Shown: in pieces, positions 9,226-18,026 of the stretch
Layout: every line of letters starts with the position of its first letter
Numbering within the stretch: the first letter of the stretch is position 1
Assembly: GCF_900142235.1 (NCBI RefSeq)
Contig: NZ_FRAE01000012.1
Coordinates: forward strand, 1-64,000
DNA: 64,000 nucleotides
Origin: Tepidibacter formicigenes DSM 15518
Lineage (GTDB): Bacteria > Bacillota > Clostridia > Peptostreptococcales > Peptostreptococcaceae
Reading direction: 5' to 3'
The notes under the pieces: generated by a model
Told to the model about the DNA's origin: nothing
Database searches by the model: none
The model's input: only the letters and a program-made list of their open reading frames with translations
Program-made: the position numbers and the translations under genes

Positions 9226-9316
9226 AGCTTTGCCTCCCTATTTCACTCTTTATTTAAAATACTACAAAAACTCAAGCGCGTTGGCAAGCGGTTCGGTATA
9301 GCACCTCTTAAAAAAT

Positions 9317-9882
9317 TTATTTTCCTTTATCCTCTTCCATCGCGCTATTAATATCCTCAATCCACATAATAAGTTCTTGTATTCTCATATCTAAGAAAAA
9401 AGGAATAGGGGTATATGTTGCCCTAGCCAATCGGAAACTTTGTTGTCTGAACCATTGTCCGGGTTTAACTTTTAGTAACCCGCATTGATTAAAAAATCGC
9501 GCGCGGCATTTGTAATTTTATTAAATTCCGGAAGCGGTAAGCATTCCAATGCGTCCGTTCCGATATTTCCAGCTTTAGCCGCCATCCTGCATTGAAACCC
9601 TCTTGAAATTTCTGGTGCAAGCGCGTATTCTCCCATAGCCTGCATTTCCCCCTCTATACTTATCATATCTTTTCCAGTTAATTTGTCGAAATAGAAATTC
9701 AGCTTTTCAAATTTCTTCCCTTCGTATTCAAACGGCTTTTTAAATTCATGCACATAAACGCCGTTATTCCCTTCTGTTGCTTTGTTTTTCTCTTTCGATG
9801 TATTTACCTGTCCATTTGTTTTTTCTTGCCCTGTTCCCACTCCTGTGCCTTCTGCATTAATATTTTTGATTTCTCCACTCAT
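9317..9882 (-). CDS. Frameshifted tail assembly chaperone (gpE-E' type fusion, -1 frameshift)
   Basis: In the 136-residue chaperone gene the codons GAT TTT TTA hold the heptamer T TTT TTA (9496-9490), a standard X XXY YYZ slippery site. A -1 slip enters a frame open to TAA at 9319-9317 and adds 57 residues, beginning NQCGLLKVKPGQWFRQQSF and containing TPIPFFLDMRIQELIMWIED. The product would have 188 residues. Contractile and siphovirus tail chaperones commonly use such a frameshift just upstream of the tape-measure gene; that is established. The extension has no start codon of its own, no ribosome site, and protein-like composition, which supports recoding here. Confidence 0.82.
9472..9882 (-). 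CDS. Tail assembly chaperone, short form (gpE-like)
   Basis: A 136-residue protein. After a low-complexity N-terminus rich in T, N, E and K it has PFEYEGKKFEKLNFYFDKLTGKDMISIE, the signature of the tail assembly chaperone family that includes P2 gpE and gp41-like proteins. It ends CLPLPEFNKITNAARDFLINAGY. It chaperones the tape measure during tail assembly and is not part of the virion in known relatives. GGGAGG precedes the ATG. The slippery heptamer lies five codons before its stop. Confidence 0.85.
   Translation of the reverse strand: MSGEIKNINAEGTGVGTGQEKTNGQVNTSKEKNKATEGNNGVYVHEFKKPFEYEGKKFEKLNFYFDKLTGKDMISIEGEMQAMGEYALAPEISRGFQCRMAAKAGNIGTDALECLPLPEFNKITNAARDFLINAGY
9490..9496 (-). other. 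Slippery heptamer T TTT TTA for -1 ribosomal frameshifting
   Basis: Read on the minus strand in frame as GA[T TTT TTA] ATC. It is located where the 0-frame chaperone protein ends and a 57-codon -1 frame begins. No clear downstream stem-loop was identified by eye, so stimulation may be weak or use a structure I did not find. Confidence 0.8.
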
Positions 9883-9918
9883 TGTTTTTTCCTCCCTTTT
9901 TTATTCGGTTAAATTAAA

Positions 9919-9941
9919 ACCAGCGGTTGTTGCCGCTGGTT
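9919..9941 (-). terminator. Terminator after tail tube gene
   Basis: On the minus strand AACCAGCGG, loop CAACA, then CCGCTGGTT followed by a T-rich stretch. It begins in the stop codon of the tube gene. It probably sets a high expression of sheath and tube relative to the tail assembly genes downstream. Confidence 0.75.
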
Positions 9942-10458
9942 ATTTTCCAAGTGCTTTTCTTACATCTGCCAAATAATCTGTTCCATTGACAAGATAAATG
10001 AAATTTAATATATCAACTTCAAGTACCTTTTCACCGTCAATGAATGTAGCCCAATACGTCACCGCATATTCTCCGCTTGCCTCTGCCGGTGAAGCTGGCG
10101 CAACTTTCCCCGGATTGAGTTTCTTTGGTTTTACAACCATAACATGCTTAATTGGTGTTACGGTAGTTTTCCCAGAAACAGTGTCTTTTCCTTGCTGTGC
10201 CACTCTTAAATCAATTTGATGGTCGCGCGGTTCAAGAAGCGCCACCGCGTCTTTTACAAGTGTTCTGAAATTCAGTGTCAATGTCATTGCTTCAAGATGT
10301 CCCAAAACAACACTCTCAAAAGTTCCGCTGATTCCTGCGCCTTTTACTTCTTCCGTTAAGTTTGAAATTTCCGGCAATGTTACTTCTGCCATCCCGTAAT
10401 ATTCTGTTGAATTTTCATATACCGCAAAGTTAATTACGGCTTCGTTTACTTTTGGCAT
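9940..10458 (-). CDS. Major tail tube protein (P2 FII-like)
   Basis: A 172-residue protein of the phage major tail tube family: MPKVNEAVINFAVYENSTEYYGMAEVTLPEI at the start, GTFESVVLGHLEAMTLTLNFRT and DHQIDLRVAQQGKD in the middle, and KVLEVDILNFIYLVNG near the end. It forms the inner tube of the contractile tail. It follows the sheath gene by 15 bases and precedes a strong terminator, matching the usual sheath-tube pair. Confidence 0.94.
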   Translation of the reverse strand: MPKVNEAVINFAVYENSTEYYGMAEVTLPEISNLTEEVKGAGISGTFESVVLGHLEAMTLTLNFRTLVKDAVALLEPRDHQIDLRVAQQGKDTVSGKTTVTPIKHVMVVKPKKLNPGKVAPASPAEASGEYAVTYWATFIDGEKVLEVDILNFIYLVNGTDYLADVRKALGK

Positions 10459-10473
10459 ACTCTTTTACCCCCT

Positions 10474-11919
10474 TTACGCTTTAAATGCCGCCGAAACATA
10501 GTTCGCGTCATATTCTAAAATAAATTCAAGTTCTTTCGCTGGGCTAGGTGGTGTCATGTAAATATGGAATGTTGCTTTTCCACTCATGAGTGCTGTTGTG
10601 CTGTTTTCTTTGTCTCTAAACTCAACCCTACCACCAAGCAACTTTTCTTCCGATGTAAGCCCATTCAGCCATATGTTAAGGCTGTCAATAATCGAATCAA
10701 TTAATCTTCGATTCAATTTGTTATCTATCTTCGACCAATATGTCAAGATTACACTGTTTGAAACCCATCCAAACATACGAGAAACGCAAATAAAATGATC
10801 TTTTACGTCTGTACTAGCTGGGAAGCAAGCCGTTTCATTTCCCCATAAAACAAAGCCCCCAATAAAATTGAGTGCCGTAACAATACCATTTGAATTGAGG
10901 AAGTTTGCTTGCTGTAAATCAAGCGCGACTTCTGTTCCATCCGCAAGAACTGTGCTATTAATTTGCAATAACTTGTTAGATGGGCTTTCGCATGGACTAT
11001 CTCCATTTTCTATATCAACCTTTGTCATAAGTCCTGCCGCTTGCGTTGACATATGGAATACTTTTTCTCCTAATTTACACATCGGGAAGCAAAGTATTTG
11101 AGTTTTAACATTGATATTATTGGCTTTTTTCCAAGCCGGCGCGTCTGCATAATGCTTTGTTGACGATGTGTCTACATCTATCAGCGCTTTCCCTTCAAAT
11201 ATTCCATTAATATTTTGGGCTTTACTGCTCATAATCGCCGCAACTTCTGCTTTGTGTGACCATCCCGGGCAAAGTATAATGTCCGGAACTATACTGAACA
11301 ATGGAAATACCTTGTCTATCAATTCAAACCCTGTAGTCTCTTTGGTTTCAACATTAAAACCGCCTATGATTTCCGCGTCTGTCACCATTGATGGGTCAAC
11401 TTCATCATAAGCAATATTTAATTTCGTTGCCGCTTCTGGTATAGTTCCGCCGTCAAGCACTTCAAGGACCAGTTTCCCGCCATCATAAAACAAATCATAA
11501 TCCGTTTCAATTGTGTACGCCTCTCCTGTTCCTGTTTCCGCTTTAACGACTACGGTACTTTTAATTGCTTCAAATGGCAAATAAACCTTGCCTTCTGTCA
11601 ATTCCAAGTCTGCGGCGGCAACTGTCTTTTTATGCTTTGTTGGGTCAAGCACATTGACAAAGATAACCGGACTTACACCGTATAACTTGTAATGTGAATA
11701 CATCACTTCGCAAAGGCTGTATTTCGCCCAATCGTCACTATAACCAAGCTCCGCAACTGCTTCACTGTAGTTATTACCGAGAATAGGCACATTTGTTTTC
11801 CCACTCACCGTATGCACTGGCGCCGTTCCTACTACAAAAGCAATGCCGCTTCCTGCTGTCACCGGAGTTGAAACCGATGTTTCAATTTGTCGCGTTTTTA
11901 CGCCGTGATAAAATGCCAT
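10474..11919 (-). CDS. Tail sheath protein (P2 FI-like)
   Basis: A 481-residue protein with the classic sheath N-terminus (YHGVKTRQIETSVSTPVTAG and GIAFVVGTAPVH), a middle DIILCPGWSHKAEVAAIM and a C-terminal SRRFIDSI-like region (NRRLIDSIIDSLNIWLNGL). The C-terminal FHIYMTPPSPAKELEFILEYD is also conserved among P2-like sheaths. It contracts to drive the tube through the envelope. It marks the phage as a myovirus. Confidence 0.96.
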   Translation of the reverse strand: MAFYHGVKTRQIETSVSTPVTAGSGIAFVVGTAPVHTVSGKTNVPILGNNYSEAVAELGYSDDWAKYSLCEVMYSHYKLYGVSPVIFVNVLDPTKHKKTVAAADLELTEGKVYLPFEAIKSTVVVKAETGTGEAYTIETDYDLFYDGGKLVLEVLDGGTIPEAATKLNIAYDEVDPSMVTDAEIIGGFNVETKETTGFELIDKVFPLFSIVPDIILCPGWSHKAEVAAIMSSKAQNINGIFEGKALIDVDTSSTKHYADAPAWKKANNINVKTQILCFPMCKLGEKVFHMSTQAAGLMTKVDIENGDSPCESPSNKLLQINSTVLADGTEVALDLQQANFLNSNGIVTALNFIGGFVLWGNETACFPASTDVKDHFICVSRMFGWVSNSVILTYWSKIDNKLNRRLIDSIIDSLNIWLNGLTSEEKLLGGRVEFRDKENSTTALMSGKATFHIYMTPPSPAKELEFILEYDANYVSAAFKA

Positions 11920-11922
11920 TTT

Positions 11923-12291
11923 CTATTCCTCCTTATTTTCACCCATCGCGGAAACTATATCATCATAATATTTGTTGATGATATTCCCGTGTGTCTGGGT
12001 TTTTTCTTTTAGTTCCCCAAGTTTCCCAACCGGAACAATCAAACGTTCCACTTGCGGGTATTTTTCTATTACTTCTTTGTAATATTCTTTAATGCTTTCT
12101 ATGCCACCACATAGGACTGTATTGCTCTTTAATCTTCCACCGGGCAATGATGGTCCTATATATACAAAATGCTGGCATTCCTTGCCTTTTACTGTATTGG
12201 CTTTTACTTCTGTTTTTTTAACCTCTTCCCTTTTCTCATTGCTGGTAGAGGTTGTTGTTTCCGTTGGATTTTCTTTTCTTTTTGCTACCAT
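11923..12291 (-). CDS. Phage protein of unknown function next to the sheath gene
   Basis: A 122-residue protein that I do not recognise. The first 40 residues are charged and Thr/Ser/Lys/Glu-rich, probably disordered. The rest has QHFVYIGPSLPGGRLKSNTVLCGGIESIKEYYKEVIEKYPQVERLIVPVGKL, which looks like a small folded domain. Its C-terminus is only four bases from the sheath start and its start overlaps the preceding gene by seven bases. Location suggests a small structural or assembly role. Confidence 0.7.
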   Translation of the reverse strand: MVAKRKENPTETTTSTSNEKREEVKKTEVKANTVKGKECQHFVYIGPSLPGGRLKSNTVLCGGIESIKEYYKEVIEKYPQVERLIVPVGKLGELKEKTQTHGNIINKYYDDIVSAMGENKEE

Positions 12292-12770
12292 ATATTTTTA
12301 ACCTCTCTTTCTATTTCTGGCATTTCCCAAATAGTGAGCATTTCACCCATATAGTACGGTGCGGTATCATCTGGATATACAATGTATTCAAGCGGTTTTT
12401 TAATCAAGAATTGTTCACCTACAACCCCATCTTTTAACAACGAAATACGTATTCGTGTTAATACATTCAAAACGTCCATTGCCCCTTCGCCGCCATCCTC
12501 TGAATACGTCGCCACAATTATTCTTATTTTGCATTCACTCTCCGCACTTTGTCCTTCTTTTTGTTCATCTTTTCCAGTTAAAAACTGTAAAAGTATATAA
12601 GGAATACGCTTTGTTTCACCTTCCTTATCTGGCAAACGCATTTTATGAACTTCTGCTGGGCGTTCTTTAGCTTCTTCGCTACTTGATTTTGTACGAACCG
12701 AAAGAATAATATCTTTCGTGTGTTCCTCAATATATTTTTTTAGTTTTTCAAGTAATACAACCGCCGTCAT
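12285..12770 (-). CDS. Probable tail terminator/completion protein
   Basis: A 161-residue protein. The pattern of an N-terminal helix (LLEKLKKYIEEHTKDI), a PYILLQFLTGKDE strand, ESECKIRIIVATYSEDGGEGAMDVLNVLTRIRISLL and an ending WEMPEIEREV resembles small tail completion proteins of contractile phages. It lies between the gpZ-like gene and the sheath, where a tail terminator is expected. The assignment is by position and overall pattern, not by a firm motif. Confidence 0.6.
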   Translation of the reverse strand: MTAVVLLEKLKKYIEEHTKDIILSVRTKSSSEEAKERPAEVHKMRLPDKEGETKRIPYILLQFLTGKDEQKEGQSAESECKIRIIVATYSEDGGEGAMDVLNVLTRIRISLLKDGVVGEQFLIKKPLEYIVYPDDTAPYYMGEMLTIWEMPEIEREVKNIW

Positions 12771-12785
12771 GCTTCAACCTCCTTA

Positions 12786-13343
12786 TTAAACATAACCGTT
12801 TAGTATTCGGCTTATTTCATGTTCAATACGTTTATTCACCGTCTCTTGTGTGGCAGCTTCAACCCTTTGCAAAACCTCTTCATTTTCCATCATATGGGCT
12901 GTCGATGGTCCAAAAAGTTGTTGTGATGTTTCACGCTTTCTTGTCATTCTCTCGAATACACCAACGCCATACCTTCCTAAATTTGCAACATATGCTGATT
13001 GCAACCTTTTTGCGCCTTCATTCTTCAACACCGAAACGCTTACAACTTTCCTTTTGGGTTGGCTTGGCGTCACCTTGAATTTAATTAATGGTATTACTGC
13101 GCCACCAAACTCAATTTGTCCTTCCAGATTGCTTGAACTCGCCCGCTTTACCTTCATGTTTCGATTGCTAGTAATGTCTTTCTGTTTTATACGGTACGTT
13201 TCTCTAATCATTTTACCGGATTTTGAACGTACCGTTGCTAATCCTCTATTTATCGTGCTGTAAAAGACTTTATTCGGGGCGTTTTTTATTCCGCCAAGTA
13301 TTAAATTCACTCTTTCTATTTGTTGATTTGTTATTTCAATCAT
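12786..13343 (-). CDS. Minor tail protein, gpZ-like
   Basis: A 185-residue basic protein resembling the minor tail protein Z family: N-terminal INRGLATVRSKSGKMIRETYRIKQKDI, with the KSG..IR..Y.IK pattern seen in that group, and a C-terminal TQETVNKRIEHEISRIL helix. In lambda, gpZ acts at tail completion. Its start overlaps the stop of the upstream head-tail gene by four bases. Confidence 0.75.
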   Translation of the reverse strand: MIEITNQQIERVNLILGGIKNAPNKVFYSTINRGLATVRSKSGKMIRETYRIKQKDITSNRNMKVKRASSSNLEGQIEFGGAVIPLIKFKVTPSQPKRKVVSVSVLKNEGAKRLQSAYVANLGRYGVGVFERMTRKRETSQQLFGPSTAHMMENEEVLQRVEAATQETVNKRIEHEISRILNGYV

Positions 13344-13675
13344 TCATCCAAGCTCTCCAAATCAAGAATTATTTCGCCCGCTTCATTTCCTACTTTTACA
13401 ATATTGAAAATATCGTCCCCAATCTCTATACTCGCGCCCTGTCTTGGCATAAAGTTTAAATCACTAAAAGCAACATATAACTTGACATCAACACGAAAAA
13501 TGCCGCCTGCATTATCGCTTGACGGCTTTTTCCTGTCTTGTGCGCCCTCGTAATCAAGAATTACAGGAATCGTGTGATATTCTCCATCGTAATAAATTTC
13601 CATTTCTTCCGCAAATTCATCCGTATTGTGGAAAACCGCTTTTACATCACGCTTCATTTGTTCTTTTAGATTCAT
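13340..13675 (-). CDS. Head-tail joining protein-like
   Basis: A 111-residue protein placed between the capsid gene and the gpZ-like gene, with an N-terminal KRDVKAVFHNTDEFAEEMEIYYDG and a later FMPRQGASIEIGDDIFNIVKV. This organisation resembles small phage head-tail joining proteins (lambda FII/attachment-type). Its start codon lies immediately after the capsid stop, sharing a base. The function is inferred mainly from context. Confidence 0.65.
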   Translation of the reverse strand: MNLKEQMKRDVKAVFHNTDEFAEEMEIYYDGEYHTIPVILDYEGAQDRKKPSSDNAGGIFRVDVKLYVAFSDLNFMPRQGASIEIGDDIFNIVKVGNEAGEIILDLESLDE

Positions 13676-14730
13676 TACAGAACTTGTGCAACAAACCAGC
13701 TATCGACTTCGTGAGGAATTGGAAGCGGGTTACTGTTAAGCTGTAAAAATCTGCGTGATGGATTTCTTTCAATCCAAGAATCCGGAACTCTCTCTCCTTC
13801 TACTGTAATGAAATTCTTCGTATTTTCATCGAGTAGTGTAACTGCTCCATAGTACATAGAGTAATTCGCTCCTGTAGAAATAAGAGCAAGTGTTTTTTCT
13901 GGTACAAGTGGTTTTTGCTCTGGCGCTTCTGGATTTGTCCAATCGTCCAAATACCATTCATTGTAAGTATAAATGTCCAAACCTTCTGCGTGAAGAGTAC
14001 CTATATATGTTGTACCGTTTGGAAGTTCGCGTGGTTTGATAGACGCAAGGTCATAACCTTTTGTATCAAGTATTTTTTGCACTTTAGGGTGATTAATAAA
14101 TGCCGTCGCAACATCATCTGACATTACACACACATCGCAATTTACAAAGCCGTTTTTTTGAACTTGCTTCCTCCATCTTTTCAAGTCTGCAATCGGGTCT
14201 GATGTTTCAGCACCCCATTTTTTAGCCGCTGTTGTGATAGTTTCTTTGTTCGTAAAACTAAAGTCAATTACTTCGTTGATTCCATCGCCAACAATCGGAA
14301 TCGTACCCGTGAAAATCGCTTGCGCGCACATCCATTCTTCACGCCTTACAATCATTTCGTTAAGCTCCGTGAAATCTCTCGCAAGTTTTTCAACTACTCT
14401 TTCTGCTGGACTTTTACCTCCATATATACTTTCACCCGGCATTCTTTGCATAAGGTCGTCCACTGTCGTAATTTTGTTTGGCGCTACAAGTGGCGGCGTA
14501 TAAGATTTCGTTTGATATCCACTATTTGGAATCGTCTTGCCTCCAATTTTTCTATGAACAAATGGCGCAAGCGCTCTGTTCCCTTTTTTAAAATCTACAT
14601 CAACGCTTTTTGTTGTAAAAGTCTGAATGTTTTTAAAGAATGTCGTTCTAAAAAATGTATGCACTTTCGGCATACGCGTAACAACCTTCCCCATAGTACG
14701 CGGTTCAAAAATACTTATTTCATTTGCCAT
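13675..14730 (-). CDS. Major capsid protein, lambda gpE family
   Basis: A 351-residue protein matching the phage capsid E family: FEPRTMGKVVTRMPKVHTFFRTTFFKN at the start, then FTTKSVDVDFKKGNRALAPFVHRKIGGK, a middle EEWMCAQAIFTGTI, and ADLKRWRKQVQK followed by CVMSDDVATAFINHPKVQKILD. The C-terminus has the WFVAQVL ending often seen in this family. The capsid follows the decoration protein gene, the same order as lambda D-E. Confidence 0.94.
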   Translation of the reverse strand: MANEISIFEPRTMGKVVTRMPKVHTFFRTTFFKNIQTFTTKSVDVDFKKGNRALAPFVHRKIGGKTIPNSGYQTKSYTPPLVAPNKITTVDDLMQRMPGESIYGGKSPAERVVEKLARDFTELNEMIVRREEWMCAQAIFTGTIPIVGDGINEVIDFSFTNKETITTAAKKWGAETSDPIADLKRWRKQVQKNGFVNCDVCVMSDDVATAFINHPKVQKILDTKGYDLASIKPRELPNGTTYIGTLHAEGLDIYTYNEWYLDDWTNPEAPEQKPLVPEKTLALISTGANYSMYYGAVTLLDENTKNFITVEGERVPDSWIERNPSRRFLQLNSNPLPIPHEVDSWFVAQVL

Positions 14731-14748
14731 TTTCTATTCCTCCCTTTT

Positions 14749-15129
14749 CTACTTTAAGAAAATCCCTAGTTTTCTGAATGCTGGTTTCAGCATATCAATT
14801 GTAACGTCTGCCGGAAGTGGAATTTTATCCGCGAAAAATTCGCCAGTTAGATAAATAGCCGCTTCCCCGCCACTTCCATCTTCTGCGGCTATTCCATAAA
14901 GATTTTCGACTGTGTTTTCTTCAATTGTTTTTGCAGGAATCGCATTAGTCGTGTCTACCTCTGTTGCTTCAATTTTAACAACTGGTTCAATTTCTCCCCC
15001 GACAAGTTTAACGGGCGTATGTTTAGCTACTGTTGCCCCACTTTTAATCGGATATACACCTTTTGTAATCGGATAATCGCCTGCAATAATATTTTCCGGC
15101 GTGTTTGTTGCGGTATTTACTTCATACAT
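14749..15129 (-). CDS. Head decoration protein (lambda gpD-like)
   Basis: A 126-residue protein with AGDYPITKGVYPIKSGATVAKHTPVKLVGGEIEPV and GGEAAIYLTGEFFADKIPL, the pattern of the lambda head decoration protein D family that stabilises the expanded capsid. It lies between the protease/scaffold gene and the capsid gene, as in lambda. Confidence 0.88.
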   Translation of the reverse strand: MYEVNTATNTPENIIAGDYPITKGVYPIKSGATVAKHTPVKLVGGEIEPVVKIEATEVDTTNAIPAKTIEENTVENLYGIAAEDGSGGEAAIYLTGEFFADKIPLPADVTIDMLKPAFRKLGIFLK

Positions 15130-15142
15130 GTTTTATCCCTCC

Positions 15143-16273
15143 TTATTTGCTTTCTGGAAACAACTTATCAATAGCCGCGTCATATGGATTTTCTCCATTG
15201 TTATTCTCCACGCCTTCTTGACTGCTGCTTCCTACTTTATTGATGTTACTGTTCACTACATCTGCATTTCTACTTGCAAGGTAATTTGCTCCTTGCTTTT
15301 TCTGCTCTGCCACAATCTTCATTGCTACTTCTGCGGCGGCAATTGGGTTTTCAAATTTTGCATTGTTTACAATCCCTTCGTAACCATCAATCGCCATTTC
15401 TTCAATGTTTTTAATGCGTTCACGTTCTTCTTTTGCCGCGGCATTTTCTATTTGCTTTGTTAAATCTGGGAACGCGGCTTTCAATTCATCAACTGTCTTA
15501 ATTTCCATAGTGTTTTCACTCTCCTTTGTTTTGGTTTGTTTAGGTGTTTTATTTGAAAAACCTCTGCTGTCATGTAGAGAACATAGGTTTAACAACGAAA
15601 TAGGTGGATTTCTATACATCTGCATATCCAATGCGGCTGAATTGACTACGTTTTCAATGGTGTTTTCTGCTTCTTCTTCAAACATCAATTCATCGCAAAA
15701 ACCGTTTTCAACTGCTTCATCTCCTGTGTACCATGTTTCAGCCGTCATAAGGTCTGAAATTTCTTTTTTGTCTTTTCCTGTTTTTGCGGCATAAGCATTT
15801 ATAATGCCTTGCTTTATTTTTTCAAGCATGGCTTGCCCTTTACTGAAATCACTTATGTTGTAATATCCATAAGCAAAAACCATCGGGTCATGTATCATAA
15901 AATAACCACTTGATGAAATCGCTATTGATTCGCAAGCTGCCGCAATACCAACTGCCGCACTTCCACAAAAACCATCAATTTTACAATTTATTTTCTTTCC
16001 TTCTTGCCTTTTTTCTCTTATAGCAGTTCTTATTGCTTCCGCCGCAAAAACATCGCCTCCACCACTATTTATGCGCACGCATATTTTCGATGTTGTTATT
16101 TTGTTCAACTCTTCTTTGAACAAAATTGGTGTCACTTCCGTTCCTTTTTCATCTGTCCACCAATTATAACTTTGTTTATCAGCAATCACATCGTATATTA
16201 ATATTTCTGTTAAATCTCCGTTAGCTTGCGTGAAATTCCACGCAATTTTACTTGCTATTAGCTTCTTCTGCAA
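15143..16273 (-). CDS. ClpP-type prohead protease fused to scaffold
   Basis: A 376-residue protein. Residues 1-200 are a ClpP-like serine protease: INSGGGDVFAAEAIRTAI, the nucleophile Ser in DGFCGSAAVGIAAA, the catalytic His in YFMIHDPM, and then LMTAETWYTGDEAVENGFCDEL. Residues from about 250 on are a charged helical segment (ELKAAFPDLTKQIENAAAKEERERIKNIEEMA) followed by a low-complexity end, fitting an internal scaffold as in lambda C/Nu3. The start is TTG at 16273, with AGAGGTG upstream, overlapping the portal stop by 26 bases. Confidence 0.9.
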   Translation of the reverse strand: MQKKLIASKIAWNFTQANGDLTEILIYDVIADKQSYNWWTDEKGTEVTPILFKEELNKITTSKICVRINSGGGDVFAAEAIRTAIREKRQEGKKINCKIDGFCGSAAVGIAAACESIAISSSGYFMIHDPMVFAYGYYNISDFSKGQAMLEKIKQGIINAYAAKTGKDKKEISDLMTAETWYTGDEAVENGFCDELMFEEEAENTIENVVNSAALDMQMYRNPPISLLNLCSLHDSRGFSNKTPKQTKTKESENTMEIKTVDELKAAFPDLTKQIENAAAKEERERIKNIEEMAIDGYEGIVNNAKFENPIAAAEVAMKIVAEQKKQGANYLASRNADVVNSNINKVGSSSQEGVENNNGENPYDAAIDKLFPESK

Positions 16274-17777
16274 TGTTTCTCACCTCTTTCATTAATTGTT
16301 CTTCTCTTTTTAATTGCTGTACGTTTTTGTAGAAATCTCCGCCAGTAAGTTCCATCGTTTCTCTGTCACGTGTAGAGAATCCATTTGCAACCCGTTTTTC
16401 TGCCGCGGTGACTTCTTGTACTGGATTTAAAAGCCCTTGTGCTGGTCCATTCCACTCCGCTCCACAATATGCTTTCCTAATAATTGGGTCTGCAAAGAAT
16501 CCGGGAGCCGGTATTCTCCCTTTCGCAATCGCTTCCGCTAGCCATTCTTCAAAAATCGGCTGACAAAAATCATTTGCAAGCCATGTTCTGTACATTTTGA
16601 ACATTTTCCACGCTTCAAGTAAAGCGCCTCTCGACGCACTGTACGAAGCATTAAAGTTCTTTACAAGTAATTCGTACGGAATTTCAAGCGCGGCACCAAT
16701 TTGTCTACAAATAGCAATTACAAAGCCATCGAACGCAGTGTTTGGTCTACCGGGGTTTAATTCTTTTGCTTTTTCACCTTCATTTAAGTCGATAATCGCC
16801 CCCGGTGCAAGTTCAAGAGTTCCATCATCCGCACTGTCTACTTGTTGCTTTTCTGGTATAATTTCACCTAGTGCAGTTTCACTGCTTGCACTTTCTTTTT
16901 CGATAAACACAGTAAACATTCCGCTAACAACCGCCGCAACAAGTTCCGCGTCTGTATAACGCCCTAGCTGCTTCAATGCTTCGATAACAGGTGCAAGGAA
17001 AGGAACACCTCTTCTTTGTCCTATGCGTTCCCTATTCATTACATGAAGCACATTTCTTCTTCCCGTTTTCGCTCCATAAGCTTCAACCCTTGTCCATTTA
17101 GTTTCTATTGCTTCAAATGATAACGGATGATGTGTGCTGATATGGTACGCCACGACTTCTCCAGCTTCGTTCACTTCTACACCTCCGACAATTCTGGGGT
17201 TTGTGTTTCCTGCTGGGTTACTTAATCTATCAGCTTCAATCAAGCAGATTCTCAAGTCATAAGGCATATTGATTCTTTTAGTTACTGGAAGGGTAACAAT
17301 TACATCTCCACTCATAAGCCAATTCAAAAACGCAAGCTGTTGAAGTTCATAAAAGTTATCTAGTCTTTCAATGTCGCAAGCAGGAGAATCCGCCCACAAT
17401 GCAAATTCTCTTTCGATTTTACTTTCAAGCTTGCTAGCTTCCTCTTCCGAAATCCCCAGCACTTCGTAATCTACTTGGCTTTTAAGCCTCAATCCTCCGC
17501 CGACTACATTGGTCCTGCATGTTTTGACTGCTCCTGTCGCAAGCGGAACACCCATATACAAATCACGTGAACGTTGTCTTAATGTCGCAAGATTTTCTTG
17601 TATATCCTCTTTAGCGCTTCCGCCACTATAAAGCCAACCTAATAGTGATTTTTTAGTATGCGAAGCCCCGTAATTGCTATAACCACTATTTATGATTTTA
17701 AGTCTTTGACGCGCGGCAACACGTTTAAGTCCTTTTTCTGGCGATATAGCGGCTATTGCCTTATCTAATATATTCAA
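16248..17777 (-). CDS. Portal protein, lambda family
   Basis: A 509-residue protein of the lambda-type portal family: LYMGVPLATGAVKTCRTNVVGGGLRLKSQVD, the RICLIEADRLSNP strand, NVLHVMNRERIGQRRGVPFLAPVIEALKQLGRYTDAEL and LEIPYELLVKNFNASYSASRGALLEAWKMF. It forms the DNA entry ring and the packaging docking site. It begins with TTG at 17777, with AAAGGAGGTG upstream. It directly follows the gpW-like gene. Confidence 0.95.
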   Translation of the reverse strand: MNILDKAIAAISPEKGLKRVAARQRLKIINSGYSNYGASHTKKSLLGWLYSGGSAKEDIQENLATLRQRSRDLYMGVPLATGAVKTCRTNVVGGGLRLKSQVDYEVLGISEEEASKLESKIEREFALWADSPACDIERLDNFYELQQLAFLNWLMSGDVIVTLPVTKRINMPYDLRICLIEADRLSNPAGNTNPRIVGGVEVNEAGEVVAYHISTHHPLSFEAIETKWTRVEAYGAKTGRRNVLHVMNRERIGQRRGVPFLAPVIEALKQLGRYTDAELVAAVVSGMFTVFIEKESASSETALGEIIPEKQQVDSADDGTLELAPGAIIDLNEGEKAKELNPGRPNTAFDGFVIAICRQIGAALEIPYELLVKNFNASYSASRGALLEAWKMFKMYRTWLANDFCQPIFEEWLAEAIAKGRIPAPGFFADPIIRKAYCGAEWNGPAQGLLNPVQEVTAAEKRVANGFSTRDRETMELTGGDFYKNVQQLKREEQLMKEVRNIAEEANSK

Positions 17778-17792
17778 TTTTTTTCACCTCCT

Positions 17793-18026
17793 TTATAAAT
17801 CACGGAGAACAACTCTCATTACTCGGTTTCTGCCCTTTCTTTTCGATATGTTTTTAAGTTTTTCAACTTCATTCTTCCAGAATTGAATTTGTTTTCTTAT
17901 TTCCGGAAGATTCGCTTTCGTCAAGCTTCTTGAACCTATGGAATAGCTTTGGCTTGTTGTGACCTCCAATTCAGCGGTCAACCAAGCTTCCAAATGCTTC
18001 TTTGCTACTTCAAGTGTGTATGCCAT
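17793..18026 (-). CDS. gpW-like head-tail joining protein (DUF6148-like)
   Basis: A 77-residue protein with AKKHLEAWLTAELEVTTSQSYSIGSRSLTKANLPEIRKQIQFWKNEVEKL. The SY.IG.R.L...L..I...I.FW...V..L pattern is that of the lambda gpW-like family that joins DNA-filled heads to tails. It lies between the large terminase and portal genes, as gpW does in lambda. Confidence 0.85.
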   Translation of the reverse strand: MAYTLEVAKKHLEAWLTAELEVTTSQSYSIGSRSLTKANLPEIRKQIQFWKNEVEKLKNISKRKGRNRVMRVVLRDL

